The notes beneath the pieces are model-generated. The model saw only the letters and a list, made by a program, of their open reading frames with translations, ran no database searches and was not told the origin of the DNA. From Mangrovibacter yixingensis (GTDB lineage: Bacteria; Pseudomonadota; Gammaproteobacteria; Enterobacterales; Enterobacteriaceae), in the NCBI RefSeq assembly GCF_020523985.1, contig NZ_JAIVKM010000003.1, positions 310,001-374,000 on the forward strand: a stretch of 64,000 nt of DNA, in the 5' to 3' direction. This document shows, one piece after another, positions 1 to 11,716 of the stretch (position 1 is the first letter of the stretch; each line of letters begins with the position of its first letter). The position numbers and the translations under genes were made by a program.

Positions 1-175
1 AGCGTAACTGCTGGCTGCCGGGGGTATAAAATGCTGTCTCGGAAACAGCCATTTCAGCGGCAATTTTTTGCAGCAGAGCATCAGGTAGTGGTTCGGGAGT
101 AATACACACCCCGGCAGGGTTTCCGGAGAAGGCCTGGTGCGCGAATGCATCCACCAGGTACATAGCCAGTTCCAT
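1..175 (-). CDS. PhzF-family isomerase, N-terminal part (runs off window)
   Basis: The first 58 residues of a PhzF-type protein are visible; the rest lies left of position 1. SGNPAGVC (residues 17-24) and MAVSETAF (42-49) are the family's N-terminal signatures, and Glu46 in SET matches the catalytic acid of PhzF. The start at 175 follows an AGAGGA ribosome site seven bases upstream. It is the last visible gene of the minus-strand operon after the AbrB-like gene (87-bp gap). PhzF proteins are cytosolic isomerases or epimerases; the substrate here is unknown. Confidence 0.85.
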   Translation of the reverse strand, partial: MELAMYLVDAFAHQAFSGNPAGVCITPEPLPDALLQKIAAEMAVSETAFYTPGSQQLR

Positions 176-262
176 GCAGACATCCTCTGTGTTAACGACT
201 GAGCCAACACCCAGTATCACACAGCCTTGGTATTCTGTGCACCTTGAGCCAACAATTCAGGT

Positions 263-1333
263 TTACCTGGCAACAGCGCGCCTTTGCATCCAGTTAGCTA
301 TCCAGCGTGATAACACTGGCCCGGTCAGCATCACCAGAATAAATCGCCCGGTTTGCATCGCCATAACGAAGGGTAAATCAACATGACTGGAAGAGGCAAT
401 GATTGCCACAGAATCCGCCCCACCCGGGCTGGTTGCCAGGTATGCAGTTAACGGGTCGATACCCGCAAACCGAACCAACAGCCAGGCAAACCCGGCACAC
501 ACAGCCACCAGGGTTAATACGGAAAGCAGCACGCGGGGCAGCGCATGAGCAGCATGCCGCAGGATCTCGGCGGAAAAGCGCAAACCAATGCCCCAGCCAA
601 CAAACGCATAAGCCAGTGCCAACAAGGTTTCTGGCAGTGTAATAACCAAACCACCGGCATCTTGCGCGACCGTTGCCAGCACCAGAGCCAGTAGCATCGG
701 CCCTGCGGGGAGCTTAACACAACGAGCCAGCAGGACACTCCCGGCAATCACCAGTAAAGTGGCACACAGTGGCCATAACGGTACAGCAACAAACCAGTTT
801 ATATGGACGGCGGCACCATCCGGAATATCGCTCACCCACAGGCGTGTCACCAGCGTAGCAACCAGCGCCACTACCATAACCCGCAAATACTGCATAAACG
901 CCACCAGGCGCACATCCGCACCAAAGCTTTCCGCCATCAGCGTCATGGCGGTAGCAGCACCAGGTGAAGAACCCCAAATCGCCGTGGAACCCGGCAGAAC
1001 CTGGTAGCGGGCTAACAACCCACCCAACACCAGACTGGCAACGATGACCGAAACCACGCACGCCAAAAACAGCGGCCACTGATGGGCTATTTCGTTAAAA
1101 ATATCGGGAGGAATGGCAGCGGCAATCATGGCCCCCACCACTGCCTGCGCACTATGAAATAACGGGCGGGAAATGCTCACCGGGCGGCTGGATGCTGCAA
1201 AACCAATAGCCGCAAACATCGGCCCGAGTAATAAAGCCGCCGGTATCTGTACCGCTTCCAGAACCAGAACCAGTAAAGCAGAAATCAGTACCAGCCCGCA
1301 CCAGCGGGCCAGTGATACCGGCGTATTGATCAT
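263..1333 (-). CDS. AbrB-family inner-membrane protein (putative transporter)
   Basis: A very hydrophobic 356-residue protein with about ten predicted membrane segments in two similar halves, as in the E. coli AbrB family (about 348 residues, older name 'ammonia monooxygenase-like'). Family traits are the LLGPMFAA stretch near residue 35 and the GSSPGAATAM and TSPGGADSVA motifs, one per half. The start overlaps the stop of the isochorismatase-like gene by 4 bp, implying translational coupling. Function in the family is poorly defined; with a hydrolase and a PhzF protein beside it, transport of a small organic acid is a guess from context. Confidence 0.85.
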   Translation of the reverse strand: MINTPVSLARWCGLVLISALLVLVLEAVQIPAALLLGPMFAAIGFAASSRPVSISRPLFHSAQAVVGAMIAAAIPPDIFNEIAHQWPLFLACVVSVIVASLVLGGLLARYQVLPGSTAIWGSSPGAATAMTLMAESFGADVRLVAFMQYLRVMVVALVATLVTRLWVSDIPDGAAVHINWFVAVPLWPLCATLLVIAGSVLLARCVKLPAGPMLLALVLATVAQDAGGLVITLPETLLALAYAFVGWGIGLRFSAEILRHAAHALPRVLLSVLTLVAVCAGFAWLLVRFAGIDPLTAYLATSPGGADSVAIIASSSHVDLPFVMAMQTGRFILVMLTGPVLSRWIANWMQRRAVAR

Positions 1334-1887
1334 CTGGCGTTAACCTGTGCCAGTACATCGGCTGTTGTGCCCGTTTCCCCCAGACGCGGGAAAATACGTT
1401 CAATACTGTTCACGTGGGTTTCTGCTGCCAGATCTGCCATAGCATCTACCGCCAGCGCCACGTTGTAACCCAGTTCATACGCCTGGCGAGCGGTGGATTC
1501 CACGCCAATACTGGTTGCCACGCCCACCACAATAACCTGGGTCACACCCCGTTGTTGCAGTTCAGTATGCAGTGGCGTGTTGTTAAATGCGCCCCAGGAG
1601 TGCTTGGTAACAGTGATGTCGCCAGCCTGTGGGGTCATCTCCGGGATAAGCGTTGCCCAGCCGGCAGGCAGCTCCCCACTGTGGCGCGGTTGTTCGGTAC
1701 GCCCAGGAGCACCACCAGCAACATTCACCAGCACGACAGGAAGTTCGGCCTTGCGAAAAGCGCTAACCAGCTGGGTGCATTTTTCAATAACCGGGCGAGT
1801 ATCCTGCGCGGTGGGCAGAGAAACAATGCCATGTTGCAGGTCGATAACAATCAGTGCCGTGTTGGCATCAAGGGTTGTAATAGCCAT
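1330..1887 (-). CDS. Isochorismatase-family cysteine hydrolase
   Basis: 185 residues with the cysteine-hydrolase fold. Asp near residue 14 in ALIVIDLQHG, Lys in TVTKHSWGAF, and a VVVGVATSIGVESTAR segment are visible. The usual nucleophile Cys of VxGxxTxxCV is not clear: the motif reads VGVATSIGVEST with Ile/Gly there, so activity may differ from YcaC-type enzymes. I chose ATG 1887, preceded by GAGAGG, because an earlier in-frame start would overlap the MarR gene; it lies 10 bp after the MarR stop. Substrate unknown. Confidence 0.85.
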   Translation of the reverse strand: MAITTLDANTALIVIDLQHGIVSLPTAQDTRPVIEKCTQLVSAFRKAELPVVLVNVAGGAPGRTEQPRHSGELPAGWATLIPEMTPQAGDITVTKHSWGAFNNTPLHTELQQRGVTQVIVVGVATSIGVESTARQAYELGYNVALAVDAMADLAAETHVNSIERIFPRLGETGTTADVLAQVNAR

Positions 1888-1897
1888 GTATAACCTC

Positions 1898-2329
1898 TCA
1901 GGATGAATAGTCCGCCAGTTTTTGGAGTAAGGGCACAAGTTGCGTTAATTGCTGCTGCTCTTCCTGTGAAAGCTGGCTCTCCATGGCTTGCAATAACCAG
2001 TCATCGCGCATTGCACGGTTAGCTGATACTAATGCCAGACAGGCTTCAGTGGCATGATAACGGGTTTTGCGCCCGTCGTTTGGGTCTGGCTCGCCCGTTA
2101 CCATGCCTGCGGCCTGTAAACTGGCAACGGTTGCGCCCATTGACTGGGTGCGCACCCCTTCTGCGCCAGCCAGTTCAGTGACCGTCATGGCTCCGTCGCG
2201 CACCAAATACCCCAGTACGGCAACCTGAGACCAGGTCAAATCGCCTGGCGGTGCAGATTCGCGCAACCGGCGTGACAGCTTGCCAGCCAGGCTACGCAGG
2301 TTGGCGGCGGTTACAGTTAAATCATTCAT
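1898..2329 (-). CDS. MarR-family transcriptional regulator
   Basis: 143 residues with the winged helix-turn-helix of MarR (recognition segment about residues 50-75, EGVRTQSMGATVASLQ) and a wing with the family's D-x-R-x-K/R pattern (PNDGRKTRY). ATG 2329 has AAGGAG eight bases upstream, better placed than the GTG three codons earlier. It is first in an operon with the hydrolase, AbrB-like and PhzF-like genes. A strong palindrome sits 38 bp upstream, so autorepression relieved by an aromatic ligand is likely by family analogy. Confidence 0.9.
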   Translation of the reverse strand: MNDLTVTAANLRSLAGKLSRRLRESAPPGDLTWSQVAVLGYLVRDGAMTVTELAGAEGVRTQSMGATVASLQAAGMVTGEPDPNDGRKTRYHATEACLALVSANRAMRDDWLLQAMESQLSQEEQQQLTQLVPLLQKLADYSS

Positions 2330-2366
2330 TTTCTGCACTCCTTACTCCATGCAACCAGTCTACAAC

Positions 2367-2398
2367 TACGAAGGAAAACTTGGTAGTTTACCTTCGTA
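2367..2398. promoter_or_regulatory. Probable MarR operator (inverted repeat)
   Basis: Arms TACGAAGGAAAAC (2367-2379) and GTTTACCTTCGTA (2386-2398) pair at 12 of 13 positions around a 6-bp spacer. They lie just upstream of the marR-type start, where MarR proteins usually bind their own promoter. The regulator assignment is inference from position. Confidence 0.6.
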
Positions 2399-2426
2399 TC
2401 ATTTTGTAACCATCCTGTTAACAGAT

Positions 2427-2457
2427 ACAAAAAAGCCTGCCAGTAACCGGGCAGGCT
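2427..2457 (-). terminator. Rho-independent terminator of the ABC importer operon
   Basis: Stem AGCCTGCC (2434-2441) pairs with GGCAGGCT (2450-2457). On the minus strand it is followed by a T-rich tract, 23 bp after the last permease gene. Confidence 0.8.
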
Positions 2458-2479
2458 CATTTTTTGGTGAACACGGGTT

Positions 2480-3436
2480 TCAGCCAGATCGGGATACCCC
2501 CATCATGCCGCGCACCTGAATAAAGCACAGCAGTAATGTGCCCCACAACGCCATGGTGAGATAAGGGCTGACGCCCATCATGTTAAAGCCACTTTCAATG
2601 GTTTGCAGAAGAAACAGCGCCAGCACCATACCAATAATGCGCCCGCTACCGCCATCGGGGTTCACCCCGCCCAGAACCGCCGCCAGAATAGACACCAGCA
2701 GGTAAGATTCCCCATAAGAGGCTTTGGCAGAATTCAGTTTGGACATCATTAAAAATGCGGCAACCGCACACAACAGCGCAGAAATCACATACACCTGAAT
2801 CAGCACCCGGCGGGTATTAATCCCGGCATAGCGTGTTGCCCGTTCGTTGGAGCCAATCAGGTAGATGGCGCGGCCCAACGGGCTTTTCTCCAGCAGAACC
2901 CACAGCACCACCGCCACCAGCGCAAACAGCCATAAAGGCAACGGGATACCAAACCACTGCGCGTGGTTCAGCCACAATACCCAGCCCGGATAATTAGCGA
3001 TGGCGCTGCCGCCGGTTATCAAAATATTGATACCTTTCAGCAGAGTCATCATGCCAAGGGTTGCCAGAATGGGCGATACCCGTATCCCGGCAATCAATAC
3101 GCCATTGCATAAGCCAATAAGCACCGCAGTACCGGCCCCTGCCCCCAGCGCACCCAGTGCGGAAAGCCAACCCGGCGGATAACTGGTTGCCACCCAGGCC
3201 ATAACCAGTGAACAAGCGTTGGCCGTGCCAATAATCGACAGATTGATCCCGCCGCATAACATGGTCATCGCCATGGCCAGCGCCAGAATCCCCAGCACCG
3301 GCATTTGTGACGCCACTGACTGAAAGTTACTGACTGACCAGAAAATATCCGGCATCAGTACACTGAAAGCCACCACCACCAGCAGTAACAGCCCAACCAG
3401 GTAAAACTCTACGTTATTACGCCAGGCGATTTTCAT
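2480..3436 (-). CDS. ABC transporter permease, ribose/AI-2 type (second permease)
   Basis: 318 residues, eight to ten membrane helices of the RbsC/LsrD permease family. The GGINLSIIGT and GVNPDGGSGRIIG segments match the conserved membrane core and the loop that contacts the ATPase. Last gene of the importer operon, overlapping the preceding permease by 4 bp. Two distinct permeases, as in LsrCD, favour an AI-2-like or similar ligand over a ribose-type homodimer. Confidence 0.88.
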   Translation of the reverse strand: MKIAWRNNVEFYLVGLLLLVVVAFSVLMPDIFWSVSNFQSVASQMPVLGILALAMAMTMLCGGINLSIIGTANACSLVMAWVATSYPPGWLSALGALGAGAGTAVLIGLCNGVLIAGIRVSPILATLGMMTLLKGINILITGGSAIANYPGWVLWLNHAQWFGIPLPLWLFALVAVVLWVLLEKSPLGRAIYLIGSNERATRYAGINTRRVLIQVYVISALLCAVAAFLMMSKLNSAKASYGESYLLVSILAAVLGGVNPDGGSGRIIGMVLALFLLQTIESGFNMMGVSPYLTMALWGTLLLCFIQVRGMMGVSRSG

Positions 3437-4404
3437 AACAGACTCCGGTTCTGGTGCTGGCTCCAGGCGGTCGCGCTGATACTCACAACGATAATGCTGC
3501 CGGTAATCAGCGTTTGCCAGTAAGAGGATACGCCCAGTAAATTCAGGCCGTTTTGCACTACCGCCAGCAATATCACCCCCAATAAAGTACCGCTAAGCGA
3601 GCCTCGCCCGCCCACCAGGCTGGTCCCGCCGAGTACCACTGCCGCCAGCACTGTCAGCTCATAGCCCAGCAGTGAATCGGGTGCCACGGTTTGAACTGTC
3701 CAGGCCTGAACCACACCTGCCACACCCGAAAGAAAACCCATATAGCCATAAACAAACAGGTGCAGCCGCAATACACTGAAGCCAATCCGGCTGGCAGACT
3801 CCCGGTTGCCGCCCATGGCGTAGATCTTGCGGCCTGTGGTGGTGAAATTCATGATAAGCGCCGTCAGCCCCACCACCGACAGCATCGCCAGTAATGGCAG
3901 GCTCAACCCATAGTCATAGCCATCTGCATCAGTGTATTTGAACAGCATGATGCCTTTTTCAAACCAGGGGGGAAAATCGTACAGCCACACGCCTTTGCTC
4001 AGCCATAGCAGCAGGCCGTAGAAGATATTCAACGTGGAAATAGTAATGATGATAGAGGGCACATTCAGGCGATTAACCAGCAGAGCATTGACCAGGCCCA
4101 GCAGCACGCCAATGCCGCCAGCCAGTAAAAACGCTACCGCAAAGTTACCGCCAATGTGGTGCAACAACAGAACCATGCCGTACTGGGCAATAATGGTCAT
4201 GGCGGGAAAAGAAATATCGATGCCACCAGAAATCAGCACCATAAACAGCCCGCAAGCCAGAATGGTTAACATGGCGTAGTTATTCACCAGGTCATACAGG
4301 TTACCCAGGGTAAAAAACTCATCACTTTTCCAGGCTAACCCGGCAAACAGCACCACGATCAGCAGCCCCAGCCAGGTTTCGTGGCGTTTCATTAAATCAG
4401 CCAT
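3433..4404 (-). CDS. ABC transporter permease, ribose/AI-2 type (first permease)
   Basis: 323 residues, multi-helix permease of the same family as its neighbour. SGGIDISFPAM (about residue 60) and VLGGTSLVGGRGSLSGT (about 260) are the diagnostic motifs. It overlaps the ATPase gene by 8 bp upstream and the second permease by 4 bp downstream. It should form a heterodimeric channel with the second permease in the inner membrane. Confidence 0.88.
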   Translation of the reverse strand: MADLMKRHETWLGLLIVVLFAGLAWKSDEFFTLGNLYDLVNNYAMLTILACGLFMVLISGGIDISFPAMTIIAQYGMVLLLHHIGGNFAVAFLLAGGIGVLLGLVNALLVNRLNVPSIIITISTLNIFYGLLLWLSKGVWLYDFPPWFEKGIMLFKYTDADGYDYGLSLPLLAMLSVVGLTALIMNFTTTGRKIYAMGGNRESASRIGFSVLRLHLFVYGYMGFLSGVAGVVQAWTVQTVAPDSLLGYELTVLAAVVLGGTSLVGGRGSLSGTLLGVILLAVVQNGLNLLGVSSYWQTLITGSIIVVSISATAWSQHQNRSLL

Positions 4405-5881
4405 TGACCACCCCGGCTATCATCTCTTGGGTACTGTTTTCCGGCAGGAAACTGTGGGTTAACCGCCCTTGCTGCATCACCAAAATGCGGTGGCTCTGGT
4501 ACCAGGCCTCTTCGATTTCATCGCAAATCATCACCACCGCAATACCATGGTTCGCCAGGTCACTGATAATCTGGTAAATCCCGGCTTTATTGGCGATATC
4601 CACACCCACCGTTGGGCTGTCGAGAATCAATAACCGCGGGGTAATCGCCAGCCATTTAGCAATCGACACCCGCTGGGCGTTCCCCCCCGATAGCGTATTC
4701 ACGGGCAAACGGACATCAGGCACTTTAATGCTCAGCGCTTTTACCAGGCGGGAAACCAGCCCCCGGCAGCGGGTTTCATCAATCAGCCCCACAGTATTGG
4801 TGACCTGCGGGAACACCGTGCTGATAACGTTATTCTCAATAGACTGCGCCATCACCAGTCCACGGTTCATCCGGTCTTCTGAGACATAACCAATCCCCTG
4901 GCTAATAGCATCCTGGTTACTGCGCAGTTTCACCGGGCGGCCATTAATACGGATTTCACCGCTGTCTGGCCGGGTGAGCCCGAACAGGCTCAGGCAGAGT
5001 TCTGTGCGCCCGGCTCCTAACAGCCCGACAATAGACACCACTTCTCCGGCCTCCACCTGAAACGACACATCCTGGTATTCCCCGGCACGGGAGAGATTAA
5101 CCACCTCCAGCACCGGTGTACTGCCCGCACTCTGGCGCAGCGCCCGGGTCTGGTATTCAAACTGCTGCCCCGTCATCAGGAAACCGAGGTGTTGCGTTGT
5201 CATATCGGCGGCCGGGTAAGTACCCACAAGTTCGCCATCCTTAAGAACCGTGATGTTGTCCGACACCGCCAGCACTTCTTCGAGCCGGTGGCTGACAAAC
5301 ACCACACAAATCCCTTTTTCCCGAAGTTGGCGCACCACCGCCAGCAACCCTTCCACTTCCTGGTGAGTTAGCGAAGCCGTGGGTTCATCCATAATTATCA
5401 GCCTGGCGTCCTGAGCCAGCGCCCGGCAAATAGCCACCAACTGGCAACGAGCAATAGACAGCGACTCCACGGGCTCATCCAGTGGCAGGGAAACATGAAT
5501 ACTCGCCATTGCCTGTTCAGCCACCTTACGCAGCGTGCGGCGTTTCACCAGCCAGCCGTGGTGGTAGTGGTTAACGGCAATGTTTTCCCACACACTCAGG
5601 TTAGGAAACAGCGAGAGATCCTGGTAAATCACCTGGATCCCCTGAGCAACAGATGCCGAAGGTGTCAGGCGCGACCAGTGCTGGCCGCCAAGGGTTATCT
5701 GCGCACCGTCATCAGGGCGGTAAACCCCGGAAATAATTTTGATAAGCGTGGATTTGCCACAACCATTTTGCCCGGCAAGGCAGTGCACTTCGCCGGGCAG
5801 AAAATCGAGCGCCACATCGTTAAGCGCACGGGTGCCGTGAAAGGTTTTACTGATATGACGCAGAGAAAGAAACGGTTCCAT
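4397..5881 (-). CDS. ABC transporter ATPase with two nucleotide-binding domains (RbsA/LsrA type)
   Basis: 494 residues with duplicated ATPase domains. Domain 1 has Walker A GQNGCGKST (37-45), a diverged signature LSIARCQ and Walker B IIMDEPTAS. Domain 2 has a good signature LSGGNAQ, but its Walker B reads LILDSPTVG, so the catalytic Glu is Ser. One consensus and one degenerate site is a known theme in RbsA-type proteins. It follows the binding-protein gene and overlaps the first permease, so it energises the same importer. Confidence 0.9.
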   Translation of the reverse strand: MEPFLSLRHISKTFHGTRALNDVALDFLPGEVHCLAGQNGCGKSTLIKIISGVYRPDDGAQITLGGQHWSRLTPSASVAQGIQVIYQDLSLFPNLSVWENIAVNHYHHGWLVKRRTLRKVAEQAMASIHVSLPLDEPVESLSIARCQLVAICRALAQDARLIIMDEPTASLTHQEVEGLLAVVRQLREKGICVVFVSHRLEEVLAVSDNITVLKDGELVGTYPAADMTTQHLGFLMTGQQFEYQTRALRQSAGSTPVLEVVNLSRAGEYQDVSFQVEAGEVVSIVGLLGAGRTELCLSLFGLTRPDSGEIRINGRPVKLRSNQDAISQGIGYVSEDRMNRGLVMAQSIENNVISTVFPQVTNTVGLIDETRCRGLVSRLVKALSIKVPDVRLPVNTLSGGNAQRVSIAKWLAITPRLLILDSPTVGVDIANKAGIYQIISDLANHGIAVVMICDEIEEAWYQSHRILVMQQGRLTHSFLPENSTQEMIAGVVNG

Positions 5882-5954
5882 AATCTTAATCCACCAAGGC
5901 CTGGTATTGGCGCAAACAGGCCAGAAGGTGATACCCCCTGGCCTTACACCTAAC

Positions 5955-6938
5955 TCAATACAGCGAATCGATATTGTCTTTATTCACCAACAACACTTTG
6001 TGGAAACGAATGATGTGTTTATCCATATCCACTTCCGCTTTCCCCAGGTTCTTCACTTCAAAATCCGGTTTGATGGTGCCGCCGTTAAGTAACGTACTGG
6101 CGACAGCCGTCAGTGCGTAACCGGCAGTTGCCGGATCGTAGGTGATCCCTTCGGTGATATCGCCACTGCGGATCAGCGAAGCCGCCTGGGATGGGATCAT
6201 CATGCCGTACACCGCCACTTTGTTTTTCGCACGTTTTTCTTTCACTGCACGGCCTGCGCCAATCGGCCCATTAGAGCCAAAGGAGACAATTGCTTTCAGA
6301 TCCGGGTAGGTTTTCATCAGATCAAGCGTGGTGCGGCGTGAATCATCCACACTTTCCGCAACTGGCATACGGCGGGTGACTTCGTGCATCTGGGGGTAAT
6401 GTTCTTTCTGGTATTTCACCAGCAAATCTGCCCACAGGTTATGTTGCGGCACAGTCAGGCTGCCAACATAGATAACATAGCCACCTTTACCGCCCATACG
6501 CTTCGCCATGTGCTCAACGTATTCAGCGGCAAATTTCTGGTTATCAATAATTTCGATATCCCAGTTAGCACTGGGTTGCCCTGGGGATTCATTGGTTAAC
6601 ACCACAATACCGGCATCGCGCGCTTTCTTGAATGCAGGCTCCAGCACGTTGGCATCGTTCGGCACGATGGTGATGGCATTCACTTTGCGGGCAATCAGGT
6701 CTTCAATGATTTTAACTTGCTGTGGCGCATCGGTACTGGCGGGCCCAACCTGGGAGGCATTTACGCCAAAGTCTTTACCTGCCTGCACCACCCCTTCACC
6801 CATGCGGTTAAACCAGGGCATACCATCCACTTTAGAAATATTCACCACGGTTTTTTCTTCGGCGTGCAACGGCGCAGATAACACCGCAGCCCCCATCAGT
6901 AATGCAGACAACATACTGGCAATAAATTGCTTACTCAT
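5955..6938 (-). CDS. Periplasmic sugar/AI-2-like substrate-binding protein
   Basis: 327 residues. ATG 6938 gives a clean signal peptide (MSKQF..., hydrophobic core, cleavage after PLHA) and has a GAGG site seven bases upstream; the longer reading frame would bury the signal, so I reject it. The mature part follows the LsrB/RbsB type I fold: QVKIIEDLIARKVNAITIVPND, and an end (HKVLLVNKDNIDSLY) very like LsrB. No lsrK, lsrF or lsrG genes are visible, so the ligand may be another sugar. First gene of the importer operon; a 73-bp gap separates it from the ATPase. Confidence 0.88.
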   Translation of the reverse strand: MSKQFIASMLSALLMGAAVLSAPLHAEEKTVVNISKVDGMPWFNRMGEGVVQAGKDFGVNASQVGPASTDAPQQVKIIEDLIARKVNAITIVPNDANVLEPAFKKARDAGIVVLTNESPGQPSANWDIEIIDNQKFAAEYVEHMAKRMGGKGGYVIYVGSLTVPQHNLWADLLVKYQKEHYPQMHEVTRRMPVAESVDDSRRTTLDLMKTYPDLKAIVSFGSNGPIGAGRAVKEKRAKNKVAVYGMMIPSQAASLIRSGDITEGITYDPATAGYALTAVASTLLNGGTIKPDFEVKNLGKAEVDMDKHIIRFHKVLLVNKDNIDSLY

Positions 6939-7357
6939 TTTCAGCCTCATTATTTGTTCGTCAGGACAGCGGTAAGAGAACGCGGCATCCACAACCGATA
7001 ACGAAATGTTGCCGCTTATCATGATTTTGTTACGTTTTTTAACGACAGTCAGATTTGAAAATAGTTGGCACGCCGGAAATATCCTGCTGGAAATATGGAT
7101 AAACGCGCTGTTATTTTTCTATGTGATGAGACTCACGCCCTGATGCAAAATTAATGGGGAATTACGTGAAAAATTAGCACCCGTGAAATACGACGTAGTT
7201 TAAAACCGGCAACATGCCAGTGATAAACGGACAATTCAGGCATATTTTTGCGACCATGGCCGGGTTTCAAAGAAAATAGGTAAAACGGGTGAGCATGGTG
7301 GCAACGTTGGTGGCAACCGGGTTGCCACACAAGTCATCCCCACCGTGTTGGCTGGTT
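6939..7357. promoter_or_regulatory. Intergenic region with repeated GTGGCAAC boxes
   Basis: 419 bp between the importer and the gntR-type gene, both on the minus strand. A perfect odd palindrome, GTGGCAACC-G-GGTTGCCAC, lies at 7310-7328, with a third half-site GTGGCAAC at 7298-7305. There is no T tract, so it looks more like a protein site than a terminator. The rest should hold the importer promoter, but no convincing -35/-10 pair was identified. Confidence 0.45.
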
Positions 7358-8107
7358 TTATACCCGCCCAATTTCAGGCGCGCTACGGCGCAAATGGTAA
7401 TCAACCTGGTATTCCTGGGTGTTACGGTACATCACGGAATAATTAAGGAATACCCCGCTGTCGTTGTAGGACAACGAACTGATGCGCAGCAAAGGCGTGT
7501 GCTCGGCAACATTTAACTGTTCAGCCAATTGCCTGTCTGCCAGCACGGGCGTAAGGCTTTCATAGTTGCCACTAATCGTCAGCCCACACTCCTTTTCAAT
7601 ATAATCAAATTTCGAGCCTTCAAGATGCGCCAGCGATAAATAAGGAAACAGGGTGACGGGCATATAACTGTCTTCCAGCATCAAAGGCTTGCCATCCACG
7701 TAACGCAGGCGGCGAGAAAACCAGATCCGGTCATTAACCTGCACCCGCAGTTGCCGGGCAATTGCAGGCGGTGCGGGCATCACAGAAAATTCCAGCACCT
7801 GGCTGACAACCTCTTTGCCCTGCAGGCGCAGCACTTCCACCATGCCGCATAAACTGTTGGTTTCTTGGTGAACATCTTTGCGGGCGACAAACGTGCCACT
7901 GCCATGGCGGCGCACCACCAGCCCCCAGCTCACCAGTAAATCCAGCGCATTACGAATTGTCATGCGCGCCACACCAAATTCCTGCGCCAGCGCTTTTTCA
8001 CCAGGCAAAGGGCTACCCACGGCATAATCCGACGAATTAAGGCGCACCCGCAACCGTTCTGCAATTAATTTGTAGATCACTACTGGACCTCTTTTTGCCT
8101 CATTCAT
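7358..8107 (-). CDS. GntR/HutC-family regulator with UTRA domain (AglR-like)
   Basis: 249 residues. The N-terminal GntR winged helix (about 10-75) contains the hallmark LPGEKALAQEFGVARMTIRNAL. A UTRA effector domain follows (about 95-240, FSRRLRYVDGKPLMLEDSYMP). It is transcribed away from the alpha-glucoside PTS genes across a 269-bp promoter region, the usual layout of a sugar-phosphate responsive repressor. By context it likely represses the downstream PTS and 6-phospho-alpha-glucosidase genes until a phosphorylated alpha-glucoside accumulates. Confidence 0.88.
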   Translation of the reverse strand: MNEAKRGPVVIYKLIAERLRVRLNSSDYAVGSPLPGEKALAQEFGVARMTIRNALDLLVSWGLVVRRHGSGTFVARKDVHQETNSLCGMVEVLRLQGKEVVSQVLEFSVMPAPPAIARQLRVQVNDRIWFSRRLRYVDGKPLMLEDSYMPVTLFPYLSLAHLEGSKFDYIEKECGLTISGNYESLTPVLADRQLAEQLNVAEHTPLLRISSLSYNDSGVFLNYSVMYRNTQEYQVDYHLRRSAPEIGRV

Positions 8108-8112
8108 GAGTA

Positions 8113-8194
8113 AAATGAACTAGCGTTTCTGTTATAAATTTATTTAAAAACAATAAATTAAATTAAATACCAGTAACCCATTTCCAGTTCATTT
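8113..8194. promoter_or_regulatory. Candidate operator pair in the divergent aglR-aglA promoter
   Basis: AAATGAACTAG (8113-8123) and CCAGTTCATTT (8184-8194) are inverted copies matching at 10 of 11 bases, 60 bp apart in an AT-rich stretch. Looped binding by the adjacent GntR protein is an inference. Confidence 0.35.
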
Positions 8195-8376
8195 CTGCAC
8201 TTGTCTGGTTTTTCGATAAAAAGTAGACATCAGACACGGAAATAAAACCTTGAGAACTATCACAAACCCTGTTTTCTCACCCCGCTTTTGTATTCGCCAA
8301 TTCTTATTCTCAATACCGGCCAGCACGACAATGAAATAAGGCCTCTTACCCGGTTGGTTTATGTGAGGATTTTACA

Positions 8377-11318
<2,942 letters not shown>

Positions 11319-11328
11319 CCCTTCCTTT

Positions 11329-11356
11329 GTTGCTTCCCGCTCCCCCGGGAAGCAAC
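11329..11356 (+). terminator. Strong hairpin after aglB (terminator-like, no T tract)
   Basis: GTTGCTTCCCG (11329-11339) pairs perfectly with CGGGAAGCAAC (11346-11356) around a six-base loop. No run of T follows, so it may be an mRNA-stabilising end rather than an intrinsic terminator. Confidence 0.5.
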
Positions 11357-11716
11357 GCCCCCGAAAGCCGTATAACGGCCAACCAACTCTGATCGCCCCG
11401 CACCAAGCAGCACAATATTTATCTGGCAGATAATGCTGCAACCGCTTTTCGCCGTGAAAAGAGTAACCGAAAAGAGAACCACACTCAGCATGATGTACGG
11501 GTATTATCGCTGTCTGAAAAATATACTACAAAAGCCCCAAAAACCTTTGCTGCGGTTAATTAACAACATAGTGATTTAAATCAAAATGCATCTCCCCCAA
11601 AACGCGGAGAAATACCATAAAAGACTATTAAAACTTTTTCTGGCGCCAGGTTCTGGTTCTTAGCTACGCCACTTTGCAAGGCAACTTAAAGATGAATTTA
11701 ATGTGAGGTTTCGATA
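11357..11716 (+). promoter_or_regulatory. Long leader of the 93-residue gene, with an FNR-like box
   Basis: 360 bp without a gene. GTGAT-TTAA-ATCAA at 11571-11584 matches the FNR consensus TTGAT-N4-ATCAA at 9 of 10 bases, 133 bp before the start codon. Spacing to a clear -10 element is not ideal, so activation by FNR is only a candidate. Confidence 0.35.

Noticed and set aside
6939..7022. Extended N-terminus of the periplasmic binding protein
   Set aside because: The extra residues would precede and destroy the signal peptide, and the ATG at 6938 has a good ribosome site.
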